A program made the translations under genes and the position numbers. A stretch of DNA of 48,765 bases, taken from NCBI GenBank assembly GCA_947632155.1, contig CANROF010000013.1, positions 1 through 48,765 on the forward strand. The letters run 5' to 3'. Below are positions 38,640-48,450 of the stretch, piece after piece. The notes beneath the pieces were generated by a model, which was not told where the DNA came from, did not search any database, and saw only the letters and a list, made by a program, of their open reading frames with translations. Positions within the stretch are counted from its first letter, which is position 1, and every line of letters starts with the position of its first letter. Source of the stretch: an uncultured Oscillospiraceae bacterium (GTDB lineage: Bacteria; Bacillota; Clostridia; Oscillospirales; Oscillospiraceae).

Positions 38640-39053
38640 CTATAGGACCATGAGAAGCGTCCCCGCGCCGATGAGGACGCAGCCAAGAAGCGATTTTACG
38701 GTAAATTTTTCGTGGAGAAAGACGAAAGCCAGCACCAGCGTCAGGACCGTGCTGAGCTTGTCGATGGGCACCACCTTGGACGCCTCGCCGATTTGCAGCG
38801 CCCGGTAGTAACAGAGCCACGACGCCCCGGTGGCGAGGCCCGAGAGAATGAGAAAGAGCCAGCTTTTCCGGCTGATCTCAGAGATCCCGCCCTGGGTGTT
38901 GGTGAGGAACACCATCCCCCAGGCCATGGCCAGCACCACGCAGGTCCGGATGGCGGTGGCCAGGTTAGAATTGACGTCCTCAATGCCCACCTTCGCCAAA
39001 ATCGACGTCAGCGCCGCGAAAACCGCGGAGCCGAGAGCGAAAATGAACCACAT
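38640..39053 (-). CDS. Single-domain EamA/DMT transporter inside the arg operon
   Basis: 137 residues with about five membrane spans, corresponding to one EamA repeat (ALGSAVFAALTSILAKVGI at the start, SGLATGASWLCYYRALQIGEASKVVPIDKLS in two parts, FLHEKFTVKSLLGCVLIGAGTLL at the end). Full EamA exporters carry two such repeats; half-size forms work as dimers. GGAGGTGA precedes the ATG at 39053. Its place between argC and argJ suggests export of an arginine-pathway metabolite, which is inference only. Confidence 0.85.
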   Translation of the reverse strand: MWFIFALGSAVFAALTSILAKVGIEDVNSNLATAIRTCVVLAMAWGMVFLTNTQGGISEISRKSWLFLILSGLATGASWLCYYRALQIGEASKVVPIDKLSTVLTLVLAFVFLHEKFTVKSLLGCVLIGAGTLLMVL

Positions 39054-39150
39054 AAAATCACCTCCGGCGGGTTTCCCCCGCCAACACCTCCAAAAGCTCC
39101 GCGGCCAGCCCGTCCACGGACTTTTCCACGGAGCGGAGCCATAGACGCCC
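39054..39150 (-). other. Possible coding remnant after argC
   Basis: Straight after the argC TAG the same frame continues as GRLWLRSVEKSVDGL then AAELLEVLAGETRRR and a TGA that abuts the next ribosome site. It has the codon bias of the genome and reads like the C-terminus of a helical protein, but has no ribosome site or start of its own. It may be debris of a lost gene or the former C-terminus of another protein. I cannot identify it. Confidence 0.25.
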
Positions 39151-40079
39151 CTACACATTGAGCCCCGTGAGCTCGTCGGCGCCGATGAGTATGTTCATGT
39201 TCTGCACCGCCGCGCCGGAGGCGCCCTTGCCCAGGTTATCGAAGAGGGCCGTCACCGTGACGCGCTCATCTCCGCCGGAGACGATGAGCATCAGGTCGTC
39301 CCGGCCCGCGAAGGCGTTGGCGTCGATCATGGGCGTCCCCCAGTTGAGGGGCGCGACGTTGATGAGGCGCCGGTACTGGTACCAGTCGTCCAGGGCCTCC
39401 CGGATGCTCTTGGCGGTGGGATGGCCGGGCAGGAGGTCTAAGTGGAGGGCCACGGTGGTGGCCATGCCCTTGTAGTAGTCGTCCACGATGGGCGAAAAGA
39501 CCGGCACGTGGGCGAGGCCGCAGACCGCCCGCATCTCCGGAAGGTGCTTGTGGGCCTGGGTGAGGCCGTAGACCCGGGGGGCGTTGAGGCCGGCGGGCTT
39601 CTCCGGGGCCTCGTAGTCCGCGATCATCTTCTTCCCTCCCCCGGAATAGCCGGTGAGGGAGAAACAGGTCAGCGGGTAGTCCGCCGGGACGATGCCCAGC
39701 TTTACCAGGGGGTAGACGGAGACGATGAAGCCCGTGGCGTGGCAGCCGGGGTTGGCGATGCGGCGGCCCCGCTCGATGGCGGCGCGGTGGGCGTCGTCCA
39801 GCTCGGGAAAGCCGTAGGCCCAGCCCTCCGCCGTGCGGTGGGCGGTGGAGGCGTCGATGACCCGGACCGCGGGATTTTCGATCATGGATACCGCCTCCCG
39901 CGCCGCGTCGTCGGGCAGGCACAGGAAGGCGATGTCGCAGGAATTCAGGGCCTCCCGCCGGGCCTCCCGGTCCTTCCTGAGCTCCTCCGGGAGGGTCATA
40001 AGCTCGATGTCCCGGCGGGCCTTCAGCCGGTCGTATATCTGCAGCCCGGTAGTCCCGGCGCTACCGTCGATGTAGATCT

Positions 40080-40083
<4 letters not shown>
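39151..40083 (-). CDS. argC: N-acetyl-gamma-glutamyl-phosphate reductase (short type 2 form)
   Basis: 310 residues, the length of the shorter ArgC class. It begins IYIDGSAGTTGLQIYDRL, with the catalytic Cys in IANPGCHATGF and a His in GLAHVPVF. It reduces acetylglutamyl phosphate to the semialdehyde with NADPH. The ATG overlaps the argH stop by 4 nt (ATGA). Confidence 0.93.
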
Positions 40084-41453
<1,370 letters not shown>

Positions 41454-41469
41454 TGGGCACCTCCTGAAA

Positions 41470-41623
41470 ACTGGCTCAAAAGCCCCCTTGGGGCTTTTGA
41501 TGCCAAGGGGATACGTGCGGGAAAATATACTGAATTTTGCGAAATTCAGTATATTTTCCCTAGGGATTTTTCCCGACGTACATGCCGCCGGGAAAAATAT
41601 TGAATCTGAGTATTTTGACAATC
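41470..41623 (-). repeat. Modular hairpin repeat, copy C (lacks hairpin 2)
   Basis: On the minus strand: TTGTCAAAATACTCAGATT, h1 (TTTTTCCCGGCG...CGTCGGGAAAAA), then CCTA in place of h2, h3 (GGGAAAATATACTGAATTT and complement), GCACGTATCCCCTTGGCATC and h4 (CAAAAGCCCC...GGGGGCTTTTG). It fills the argG-argH gap; here the h4 end faces the argH ribosome site rather than a stop codon. Confidence 0.85.
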
Positions 41624-41666
41624 TTCGCGGGAGCAAGGAACCGACCCGGTGTCCGGCATTCTGCCG

Positions 41667-42887
41667 TCAGGAATTCTTTTTATCCACCTGCGCCTGGACC
41701 GCGATGGGCAGGCCGTAGAGGTTGATGAAGCCGGCGGAGTCTTTCTGGTCGTAGTCCGACTCCCCGAAGGTGGCCAGCTCGTCGGAATAGAGGCTCCAGG
41801 GGCTCCAGACGCCGGCCTTGATAACGTTGCCCTTGTAAAGCTTCAGGCGCACCTTGCCGGTGACCCGCTCCTGGGTCTTGTCCACGAAGGCGGACAGCGC
41901 CTCCCGCAGGGGGGTGTACCACTGGCCGTTGTAGACCAGCTCCGCGAAGGTGATGGAGAGCTTCTGCTTTTCGTGCTGGGTCATCTTGTCCAGGCACACC
42001 GTCTCCAGGTACTCGTGGGCCTTGTAGAGGACGGTCCCGCCGGGCGTCTCGTAGACGCCGCGGCACTTCATGCCCACCAGACGGTTCTCCACGATGTCCA
42101 AAAGCCCGATGCCGTTGGCGCCGCCCAGGGCGTTCAGCTTGAAGATGACCTCCTTGGGGCTCATCTTCTCGCCGTCCACCGCCACGGGGACGCCCTTTTC
42201 AAACTCGATCTCCACATAGGTGGGCGTGTCGGGGGCGTCAATGGGGGAGACGCCCATCTCCAGGAAGCCCTTTTTCTCGTACTGGGGCTCGTTGCCGGTG
42301 TCCTCCAGGTCCAGGCCCTCGTGGCTGAGATGCCACATGTTCTTGTCCTTGGAGTAGTTCGTCTCACGGCTTATCCGGAGGGGCACGTTGTGGGCCTCGG
42401 CATAGTCGATCTCCTCGTCCCGGCTCTTGATGTCCCAGACCCGCCAGGGGGCGATGACCTTTATCCCCGGGGCGAAGTGCTTCAAGGTCAGCTCAAAGCG
42501 GACCTGGTCGTTTCCCTTTCCGGTGCAGCCGTGGGCGATGGCGTCGCACCCCTCGGCAAGGGCGATCTCCGCCAGGCGCTTGGCGATGACCGGGCGGGCC
42601 ATGGAGGTGCCCAGGAGGTAGTCCTCATAGACGGCGCCGGCCTTCATGGTGGGGATGATGAAGTCGTTGACAAACTCGTCGGTCAGGTCCTCCACGTAGA
42701 GCTTGGAGGCGCCGGTCTTTTTGGCCTTCTCCTCCAGCCCCTCGTTCTCGCTCCCCTGCCCCACGTCGCCGCAGACGGCGATGACCTCGCAGCCGGGATA
42801 GTTCTCACGGAGCCACGGGATGATTATGGATGTATCAAGCCCGCCTGAATAGGCCAGGGCTATTTTTTTGATGGGCTTTTCGGACAT
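41667..42887 (-). CDS. argG: Argininosuccinate synthase
   Basis: 406 residues. The ATP pyrophosphatase P-loop AYSGGLDTS is at 11-19, and [13 protein letters not shown] and [13 protein letters not shown] are conserved. It joins citrulline and aspartate with ATP. First gene of the arg operon, with a GGAGGAGAAC ribosome site and its own promoter. Confidence 0.95.
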   Translation of the reverse strand: MSEKPIKKIALAYSGGLDTSIIIPWLRENYPGCEVIAVCGDVGQGSENEGLEEKAKKTGASKLYVEDLTDEFVNDFIIPTMKAGAVYEDYLLGTSMARPVIAKRLAEIALAEGCDAIAHGCTGKGNDQVRFELTLKHFAPGIKVIAPWRVWDIKSRDEEIDYAEAHNVPLRISRETNYSKDKNMWHLSHEGLDLEDTGNEPQYEKKGFLEMGVSPIDAPDTPTYVEIEFEKGVPVAVDGEKMSPKEVIFKLNALGGANGIGLLDIVENRLVGMKCRGVYETPGGTVLYKAHEYLETVCLDKMTQHEKQKLSITFAELVYNGQWYTPLREALSAFVDKTQERVTGKVRLKLYKGNVIKAGVWSPWSLYSDELATFGESDYDQKDSAGFINLYGLPIAVQAQVDKKNS

Positions 42888-42929
42888 AAGGTTCTCCTCC
42901 GTATTGAAATAGTCTTGGTTTGTGCTTAG

Positions 42930-42958
42930 ATTATCCTCTTTTTCCGCGGAAAAGTCAA
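42930..42958 (-). promoter_or_regulatory. Promoter of the arg operon
   Basis: On the minus strand TTGACT (42953-42958), 17 bp, GATAAT (42930-42935). The spacer contains the perfect palindrome TTTTCCGCGGAAAA (42940-42953), a possible operator. Confidence 0.7.
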
Positions 42959-42999
42959 GGGCTATTCACTTATCCACCCGTTTTTGTGAAATAAGCGAA

Positions 43000-43026
43000 G
43001 GGACCGGTCCCCCGGTCCCCCTTTTT
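43000..43026 (+). terminator. GC-rich hairpin between ltaS-like gene and argG
   Basis: GGGACCGG-TCCC-CCGGTCCC then CCTTTTT on the plus strand. On the minus strand, the direction of both flanking genes, the stem is not followed by a T tract, so as a terminator it would act only against antisense transcription. Confidence 0.45.
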
Positions 43027-43066
43027 CGTTATTTTACGCCGCCGGCCGCGGCCTTATTTTGGAAGC

Positions 43067-43105
43067 TGTGAATATTTATGCAGAAACAATGAATATTTAT
43101 TTAAT
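43067..43105. promoter_or_regulatory. Tandem ARG-box-like sites
   Basis: TGAATATTTATGCA (43069-43082) and TGAATATTTATTTA (43090-43103) are 21 bp apart, the centre-to-centre distance of paired ARG boxes bound by the ArgR/AhrC hexamer; the TGAATA halves are exact. They lie about 110 bp upstream of the argG -35 box and overlap the end of the ltaS-like gene. No argR gene is in the window. Confidence 0.45.
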
Positions 43106-45112
43106 AAACAGTCCCACGGACTCGGAGAGCGTCAGCCCCTCCACGGTGTCCTGGCAGACGGTCAGGACCTTGCCGCGCAGCTCCTCCGCCCCGCCGGCCT
43201 CCTCCAGGGACGCCGTCAGGCTCCCGTCCTCGGCCCTTGTCGTCTCCAGCTTCTCGCCGCCCACGGAAAGGACGCTCCAGTCGGTGAAATTCTGGCCCGT
43301 CACCCGCAGGAGGCCCGCCTCCTCGTCGATCTCGTACCCCGTCACCGACACCGGCTCCACGCCCATTTTGAGGTCCGTGGCGGTGTAGGGATTCTCCCCG
43401 CCGTAGCAGTAAAAATCGCCGTAGAGCATGTCGTGCTCCAGGAGCTTCAGCCCGTCCAGATAGTCCGGCGTGTCCCGCATCTGCCGGTGGTAGCGGAAAA
43501 GGAGCCCCCGGCTCATGCCAAGCTCGCTCAAGACCTTGGCGGAGAGCTGGTAGGCGGACAGGTCCTCGTCGTCCTCCGGGAGGCGGAAATTGGACCACAT
43601 GACGTACTCCGTCTCAAAAATATCGCCGTTGGTAAGCTCCTCGGAGCCGATGTCGAAATTTGGCAGGTGGTCGCCGTAGAGCACCACCACCGTGGGCTCG
43701 GCCCTGCGGGAGAGGGCGTCGATGAGCTCGCCGATGAAGGCGTCCGTCTCCTCAAGCTGCTCGGTATAATAGGCGAAGGCGTCCTGGGAGTCCGGGTCGG
43801 TGGCCCAGGTGATGCCAAGGTGCTCCGTGTCCACGCTGTCAACGCCCCGCTGGTACTTGCCGTGGCCCTGGACGGTGATGGTGAAGATGAAGTCCTGATC
43901 GCGGGTGGCGTCCAGGGCCTTCAGGATCTCCTGGGTCAGCACGGCGTCCTTGGCCCAGCCGATGGGGTTGTACTCCACATTGTCCATGTACTCGATGGAG
44001 GTGAAATTGTCAAAGCCAAGCTGCGCGAAGACCTGGTCCCGGTTATAGAAGGTGGCGGTATTGTTGTGTATGGCGGTGCCGGTGTAGCCCAGCTCCTTCA
44101 GGTCCCAGACCAGGGACTCGCAGGCCTCCTCCTGGAGGATCGTCTTGTACGGGTACTCGCCCATGCCGAAAAAGTCCAGGCTCATGCCGGAAAGTACCTC
44201 AAATTCCGTGTTGGCCGTGCCCGCTCCAACGGAGGGGACGGTCAAAAATCCGGAGGTGTACCTGTCCTTCAGGTCCGTAAACACCGGGATGGGGTTTTGC
44301 TGGAAGCTCACGTCCCCCAGATAGCTCACGTCGAAAAACGACTCAAGCTGTACCATTATGATGTTCGGGAGCATCCGGGGCTGCTCCGGCTCGTCCAGGT
44401 TCCCCACCAGCCAGTTCACGGCGGCGCGGGAGTAAAATTCCGGCCTCGATACGCCCCTGTCCACCGCCCCGGTGCAGAAGCAGTACACAAAGCCGTAGGT
44501 CCTGTAGGACCCGGCCACGTTGCTGAAGACCTCCTCCCGGGTGTCCTCGTGGCCCACCACCGTGACGCTGTAGGTACCCACGGCCAGGAGCACGGACCCG
44601 GCGATGAGCACCGCCGCCATTTTGAGCTTCACCGGCCTCTTGCCGGACCTTATGAATACGGCCACAAGCGCCGCAATGAAGAGCAGCAGCATGACGGCAA
44701 GCAGCGCGATCTGCCACCAGTCGAGATACACCGTAAAGATCGTCCCCACCGAGGGCAGAAGCGATATGTCGATGAGCCCGAAGGGCGTCACCCGGAAGGC
44801 CAGCACCACGCCGTTTACGATGCCCGCCAAGGCCCATATGGAGGAGAACAGCGTCAGGAAAAATACCCGCTTGCGGAAAAGGTGCGCCAGCGAGATGGTA
44901 GTCAGGACTATGAAATAGTTGGCCAGGAAATTGACGGGATGTACGAAGATGAACGCGATGGCCGCAAAGGGGGAGTGGCGGCTTGCCGACTCGATGATCA
45001 GCATGTCTATAAACGCAAGGACCGCCGTGAATATGACCGGGTGCGTGTCCAGCATCCGTCCGGCCCAATCGCGGAGCTTTTTCATTTTTCCGCTCTTCAC
45101 CGAGGCCTCCAT
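43097..45112 (-). CDS. LTA synthase-family phosphoglycerol transferase
   Basis: 671 residues: five N-terminal membrane spans (to about 190), an extracellular sulfatase/alkaline-phosphatase-type domain (about 245-560) and a C-terminal beta domain of IPT/TIG type (about 585-665). Metal and active-site landmarks are the Glu in IIMVQLESFFD (about 256), the nucleophile Thr in GAGTANTEFE (about 300) and GDHLPN (about 480). LtaS moves glycerol phosphate from phosphatidylglycerol to a growing lipoteichoic acid on the outer membrane face. The added C-terminal domain is absent from classic LtaS, so another phosphoglycerol acceptor is possible. Confidence 0.85.
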   Translation of the reverse strand: MEASVKSGKMKKLRDWAGRMLDTHPVIFTAVLAFIDMLIIESASRHSPFAAIAFIFVHPVNFLANYFIVLTTISLAHLFRKRVFFLTLFSSIWALAGIVNGVVLAFRVTPFGLIDISLLPSVGTIFTVYLDWWQIALLAVMLLLFIAALVAVFIRSGKRPVKLKMAAVLIAGSVLLAVGTYSVTVVGHEDTREEVFSNVAGSYRTYGFVYCFCTGAVDRGVSRPEFYSRAAVNWLVGNLDEPEQPRMLPNIIMVQLESFFDVSYLGDVSFQQNPIPVFTDLKDRYTSGFLTVPSVGAGTANTEFEVLSGMSLDFFGMGEYPYKTILQEEACESLVWDLKELGYTGTAIHNNTATFYNRDQVFAQLGFDNFTSIEYMDNVEYNPIGWAKDAVLTQEILKALDATRDQDFIFTITVQGHGKYQRGVDSVDTEHLGITWATDPDSQDAFAYYTEQLEETDAFIGELIDALSRRAEPTVVVLYGDHLPNFDIGSEELTNGDIFETEYVMWSNFRLPEDDEDLSAYQLSAKVLSELGMSRGLLFRYHRQMRDTPDYLDGLKLLEHDMLYGDFYCYGGENPYTATDLKMGVEPVSVTGYEIDEEAGLLRVTGQNFTDWSVLSVGGEKLETTRAEDGSLTASLEEAGGAEELRGKVLTVCQDTVEGLTLSESVGLFIK

Positions 45113-45152
45113 ATTGATGCATCTCCTGTATCTCTAAAAATCAAGCCTGCTT

Positions 45153-45181
45153 ATCATATCAAATCGGAACGTTTTTTTCAA
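45153..45181 (-). promoter_or_regulatory. Promoter of the ltaS-like gene
   Basis: On the minus strand TTGAAA (45176-45181), 17 bp, TATGAT (45153-45158), about 40 nt before the ATG. It is divergent from the bcp promoter about 90 bp away. Confidence 0.65.
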
Positions 45182-45272
45182 TCCGCTATTGCTTAAATTA
45201 TTTTTAAAATCCGATTACATTTTTGTACAAAGGCATGAAAATCCCGGATTTTTTCCGTTTTCAAGGTAGTCT

Positions 45273-45301
45273 TTGACATTTTCGCGCCGCTGTTGTATAC
45301 T
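45273..45301 (+). promoter_or_regulatory. Promoter of bcp
   Basis: TTGACA (45273-45278), 17 bp, TATACT (45296-45301), with the start about 20 nt before the bcp ATG. Confidence 0.8.
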
Positions 45302-45330
45302 ACAAAAAAAACATGTCAGGAGGTATCGCC

Positions 45331-45789
45331 ATGCTCACACAAGGCCAAGCAGCGCCGGATTTCACGCTCAATGACAAGGACGGCGTCCCCGTTACCCTCA
45401 GCTCCTTTCGGGGGCGGCGCGTGGTGCTCTATTTCTATCCCAAGGACATGACCCCCGGCTGTACCCGTCAGGCCTGCGCTTTCGCCGCGGCCTATCAGGA
45501 CTTCCGGGACCTGGACGCCGTAGTCATCGGCGTCAGCCGGGACTCCGAGGCCTCCCACCGGCGCTTCGCGGAGAAGAACTCCCTGCCCTTTATCCTGCTC
45601 TCCGACCCGGAGCGCGCCGCCATCGAGGCCTTTGGCGTCTGGCAGGAGAAGCGCAATTACGGAAAGGTCACCATGGGCGTGGTCCGCTCCACCTTTGTCA
45701 TCGGCCCGGACGGCGTCATCGAAAAGGTCATCCCCAACGCCAAGCCCGACACCAACGCCGGGGAGATATTGGCGTATCTGCGGGGGTGA
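45331..45789 (+). CDS. bcp: Thioredoxin-dependent thiol peroxidase (Bcp/PrxQ)
   Basis: 152 residues from the ATG at 45331 (AGGAGGT upstream). The peroxidatic Cys is C44 in TPGCT and the resolving Cys is C49, the CxxxxC spacing of BCP/PrxQ peroxiredoxins, with DFTLNDKDG at the start. It reduces peroxides with electrons from thioredoxin in the cytoplasm. It starts a short plus-strand operon with the macro-remnant gene 4 nt downstream. Confidence 0.93.
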   Translation: MLTQGQAAPDFTLNDKDGVPVTLSSFRGRRVVLYFYPKDMTPGCTRQACAFAAAYQDFRDLDAVVIGVSRDSEASHRRFAEKNSLPFILLSDPERAAIEAFGVWQEKRNYGKVTMGVVRSTFVIGPDGVIEKVIPNAKPDTNAGEILAYLRG

Positions 45790-45793
45790 GAAC

Positions 45794-46654
45794 ATGCCGC
45801 TTTCCATTGTCCGCGGCTCCGCGCCCTCCCGCCCGGCGCCGGCCGGCGCCGGGGACGAGGAGCTGACTCAGATCTACATATCGGAGTTCCGCCGCGCCGC
45901 AGGACTTCTCCGCTCCCCCGTGACCCTGGGCCTCATCGGCCTCCAATGCGGCGTCACGGCGGAGCGGTCCCTGCGCCTGGGCGTCCGGGCGGCCAGCATT
46001 TACCTTTCCTCCCACGACGCCCCCATCACGCTGACGGTGCCGGAGGGCCCCGCCGGGGAGCTCTCGGAGGGCGTATCCGCCGGGCTCCGGGAGTACATCG
46101 CCCGGCGCTATGACGGCTTTGACGGCCACATCTTTGGCCGCGTCCTCAGCCGCTCCGCGCCGCAGGAGGCTCCGTCCCGGCCGGTAAGGGCCTCCCGGGC
46201 CGCGCGGAGGGCGGAGGACGCCGCGCCCTTCGCCGTCACGCCCACGGCCGCCGCAGCGCCGCAGCCGGTCCTCAAAAAGGAGGCGCGGCTGGACGAGCTC
46301 CTGGCCCGCACAGACGCCGGCTTCTCCGAGACGCTGCTGCGGCTCATTGACGAGTCCGGGTACACCGACCCCGAGGTCTACAAGCGGGCCAACATCGACA
46401 GGAAGCTCTTTTCCAAGATTCGCTCCAATCCCGCCTACCGCCCGTCAAAGTCCACCGCCCTGGCGCTGGCCTTCGCTCTGCGGCTCGATCTGGAGGCCAC
46501 CCGGGACCTCATCGGCCGGGCCGGGTACACCCTGACCCACGCCAGCCGCGGCGACATCATCGTGGAATACTTCATCGAGAACGGAGATTACGACATCTTC
46601 CGCCTCAACGAGACGCTGTTCCGCTTCGACCAGCCCCTTCTGGGCGGCGCGTAA
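45794..46654 (+). CDS. Degenerate macro-domain protein with conserved C-terminal helical domain
   Basis: 286 residues from the ATG at 45794 (GGGGGTGAGAAC upstream). The start MPLSIVRG and residues about 22-115 follow the beginning and second half of the macro domains found in Firmicutes proteins of this layout, but the first half, which carries the NAAN and glycine-rich ADP-ribose loops, is missing and the SSGxYGYP loop reads IGLQCGVTAE. A low-complexity linker (about 118-165) leads to a well-kept domain (about 180-286: LLRLIDESGYTDPEVYKRANIDRKLFSKIRSN in two parts, then FRFDQPLLGG) of HTH-like appearance. ADP-ribose binding is therefore unlikely; a nucleic-acid or protein-binding role is inference. 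The next gene encodes a VWA protein. Confidence 0.6.
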   Translation: MPLSIVRGSAPSRPAPAGAGDEELTQIYISEFRRAAGLLRSPVTLGLIGLQCGVTAERSLRLGVRAASIYLSSHDAPITLTVPEGPAGELSEGVSAGLREYIARRYDGFDGHIFGRVLSRSAPQEAPSRPVRASRAARRAEDAAPFAVTPTAAAAPQPVLKKEARLDELLARTDAGFSETLLRLIDESGYTDPEVYKRANIDRKLFSKIRSNPAYRPSKSTALALAFALRLDLEATRDLIGRAGYTLTHASRGDIIVEYFIENGDYDIFRLNETLFRFDQPLLGGA

Positions 46655-46684
46655 CACGAGAAAGTTTGGCTTATCCTCCTGTAC

Positions 46685-46706
46685 GGGCCGCCGCCCACGG
46701 CGGCCC
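46685..46706 (+). terminator. Probable terminator after the macro-remnant gene
   Basis: GGGCCGCCG-CCCA-CGGCGGCCC, with a loose T-rich stretch (TTGTCCATTTTTC) behind it. A smaller stem GTCGCC/GGCGAC follows at 46725-46741. Confidence 0.6.
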
Positions 46707-46798
46707 TTGTCCATTTTTCATTTTGTCGCCTCCCAGGCGACCTCTGGCCCCCAATTCTTTGCTACAATAGAGCCATCAAAGAAAAGGAGGCCATTCAA

Positions 46799-47443
46799 AT
46801 GACAAACAACCTTACCGAGCTCGTATTCATCCTGGACCGCAGCGGCTCCATGGGAGGCCTGGAGTCCGACACCATCGGCGGCTTCAACTCCATGCTGGAA
46901 AAGCAGCGCCGGGAGCCGGGGGACGCTTTCGTCACCACCGTGCTCTTCGACAACGAGTCCGAGACTGTCCACGACCGGCTGCCCATCGAAAAGGTCCCCA
47001 AGCTCACGGAGCGGGAATACTACGTCCGCGGCTGTACGGCCCTCCTGGACGCCGTGGGCGGGACCATCGAGCACATCGCCGGGATACACAAGTACGCCCG
47101 CCCCGAGGACGTGCCCCAAAAGACCATGTTCGTCATCACCACCGACGGGCTGGAGAACGCCAGCAAAAAGTACAGCTACGACGCGGTAAAAAAGCTCATC
47201 GAGGCCAAACGCGAGCTGGGCTGGGAATTTCTCTTCCTGGGCGCCAACATCGACGCCGCCCGGGAGGCCGCCCGCTTCGGAATCGCCCCGGACCGGGCCG
47301 TGCGCTACAAGTCCGACCGCGCCGGCACCGCCCTCAACTATCAGGTGATCAGCGAGGCCGTCACCGCCGTCCGAGCCTGCGCGCCCCTGTCCGCCGACTG
47401 GAAAAAGGCCGTGGAGCAGGACGTCAAAAAGCGCGGAAAATAG
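46799..47443 (+). CDS. VWA-domain protein
   Basis: 214 residues, essentially a single von Willebrand A domain. The metal-binding MIDAS motif is complete: D13-x-S15-x-S17 (DRSGSM), the Thr in RGCTALLD and the Asp in ITTDGLEN. There is no signal peptide, so it is cytoplasmic, like TerY-type VWA proteins. Such proteins act through Mg-dependent partner binding. AAAGGAGG precedes the ATG. The pairing with a macro-type gene recurs in Firmicutes from memory; its role is unknown. Confidence 0.85.
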   Translation: MTNNLTELVFILDRSGSMGGLESDTIGGFNSMLEKQRREPGDAFVTTVLFDNESETVHDRLPIEKVPKLTEREYYVRGCTALLDAVGGTIEHIAGIHKYARPEDVPQKTMFVITTDGLENASKKYSYDAVKKLIEAKRELGWEFLFLGANIDAAREAARFGIAPDRAVRYKSDRAGTALNYQVISEAVTAVRACAPLSADWKKAVEQDVKKRGK

Positions 47444-47452
47444 TTTATCCAG

Positions 47453-48205
47453 TCACTCCGCGCTCTCTACGGTGACCTCCCCGGCCGGGAGGCGTCCGGC
47501 CTCCAGCGCCGCGGACAGGAGCCGGTCCTGGGGAAAATTTTTCGGAATACCGTCCCTGTACCGGTCAGGGAGGCGGAAGCGCACGCGCTCCACCTCCCTG
47601 CCGCCGCATATACAGGGCGTTTTTCCCCCGATCAGCACGGTCCGGCACCTGTCGGCCAGGAATACGGGACGCGCCGGGGCGCCCAGGAACACGGCGGCAT
47701 CCACGTCGGCGATCCCGTCCCGGCGCATGGGCTCCGGCGTCAGCCCCAGGTCCGCGCAGGCGGCCTCGATGGAGGACGTGTCGCCGGGAATGTCGGTAAC
47801 AAGATACCGAAATTCCTGTCCCAGCTCCCGGGCGAGCCGCGCCGCACGCCTGTCGGCCCGGGGCGCGCTGAGAAGGACCCTTGTCCGCGCCGGAGAGGCC
47901 GCTTTGAGGATCTCCGCGGCCTTGATAAGCAGCAGCTCCCTTGAATCCCCCTCCCGAAAGCCCCGGTCAAGAAAAAAATCACGGAACGGGAAATCGTGGG
48001 AGAAGAGCACGGTGGAGACGCGCATCAGCTTCAGCGTCCCGCAAAGGCCCTCCAGCGCCCGAACGAGCCGCTTTACCCGGGTCCGCGGAGATGCTTCAAC
48101 TGTCGCCAGCGCCGCGGGCAGGCCCAAGACCTCCGCCCCCTCCACCCGGACCCGCCCCCCGAACCCCCGCGCGGCGCTCCGGCCGCCGTCCATGAGACAC
48201 AACAA
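47453..48205 (-). CDS. Unknown protein next to the rRNA operon
   Basis: 250 residues if started at the TTG at 48205, chosen because GGAGG lies 7 nt upstream; an ATG at 48193 is the alternative. Arg- and Ala-rich, with a segment that looks like a Rossmann-type strand-loop-helix (TRVLLSAPRADRRAARLAREL) followed by a strand (FRYLVTDI), and a CICGG pair of cysteines near residue 210. I recognise no family. It converges on the VWA gene with a 9-nt gap between stops. Confidence 0.6.
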   Translation of the reverse strand: MLCLMDGGRSAARGFGGRVRVEGAEVLGLPAALATVEASPRTRVKRLVRALEGLCGTLKLMRVSTVLFSHDFPFRDFFLDRGFREGDSRELLLIKAAEILKAASPARTRVLLSAPRADRRAARLARELGQEFRYLVTDIPGDTSSIEAACADLGLTPEPMRRDGIADVDAAVFLGAPARPVFLADRCRTVLIGGKTPCICGGREVERVRFRLPDRYRDGIPKNFPQDRLLSAALEAGRLPAGEVTVESAE

Positions 48206-48268
48206 AAAATCCCCTCCCGAAAAGCTTTCAGGAAAGGATATGCGGATAAATAGCAATAAATAATAGCC

Positions 48269-48288
48269 AAAAGCCCGTCAGGGCTTTT
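48269..48288 (+). repeat. Fragment of the modular repeat (h4 only), copy E
   Basis: AAAAGCCCGTCAGGGCTTTT equals the h4 stem and GTCA loop of copies A and D, followed by CCGGCAG. It may also serve as a second terminator for the rRNA operon. Confidence 0.5.
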
Positions 48289-48298
48289 CCGGCAGACT

Positions 48299-48324
48299 AA
48301 AAAGCCCGCCATAGGCGGGCTTTT
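48299..48324 (-). terminator. rRNA operon terminator
   Basis: On the minus strand AAAAGCCCGCC-TAT-GGCGGGCTTTTT, just after 5S rRNA. Confidence 0.85.
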
Positions 48325-48330
48325 CAGCTT

Positions 48331-48446
<116 letters not shown>

Positions 48447-48450
48447 ACTA

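Noticed and set aside
41454-41636. Longer ArgH starting in the argG-argH gap
   Set aside because: The extension translates repeat copy C; the ATG at 41453 has a strong ribosome site and begins with the family N-terminus.
43000-43026. Terminator of the ltaS-like gene
   Set aside because: In the gene's direction the stem is not followed by a T tract; the T tract is on the opposite strand, so I list it only as a plus-strand hairpin.
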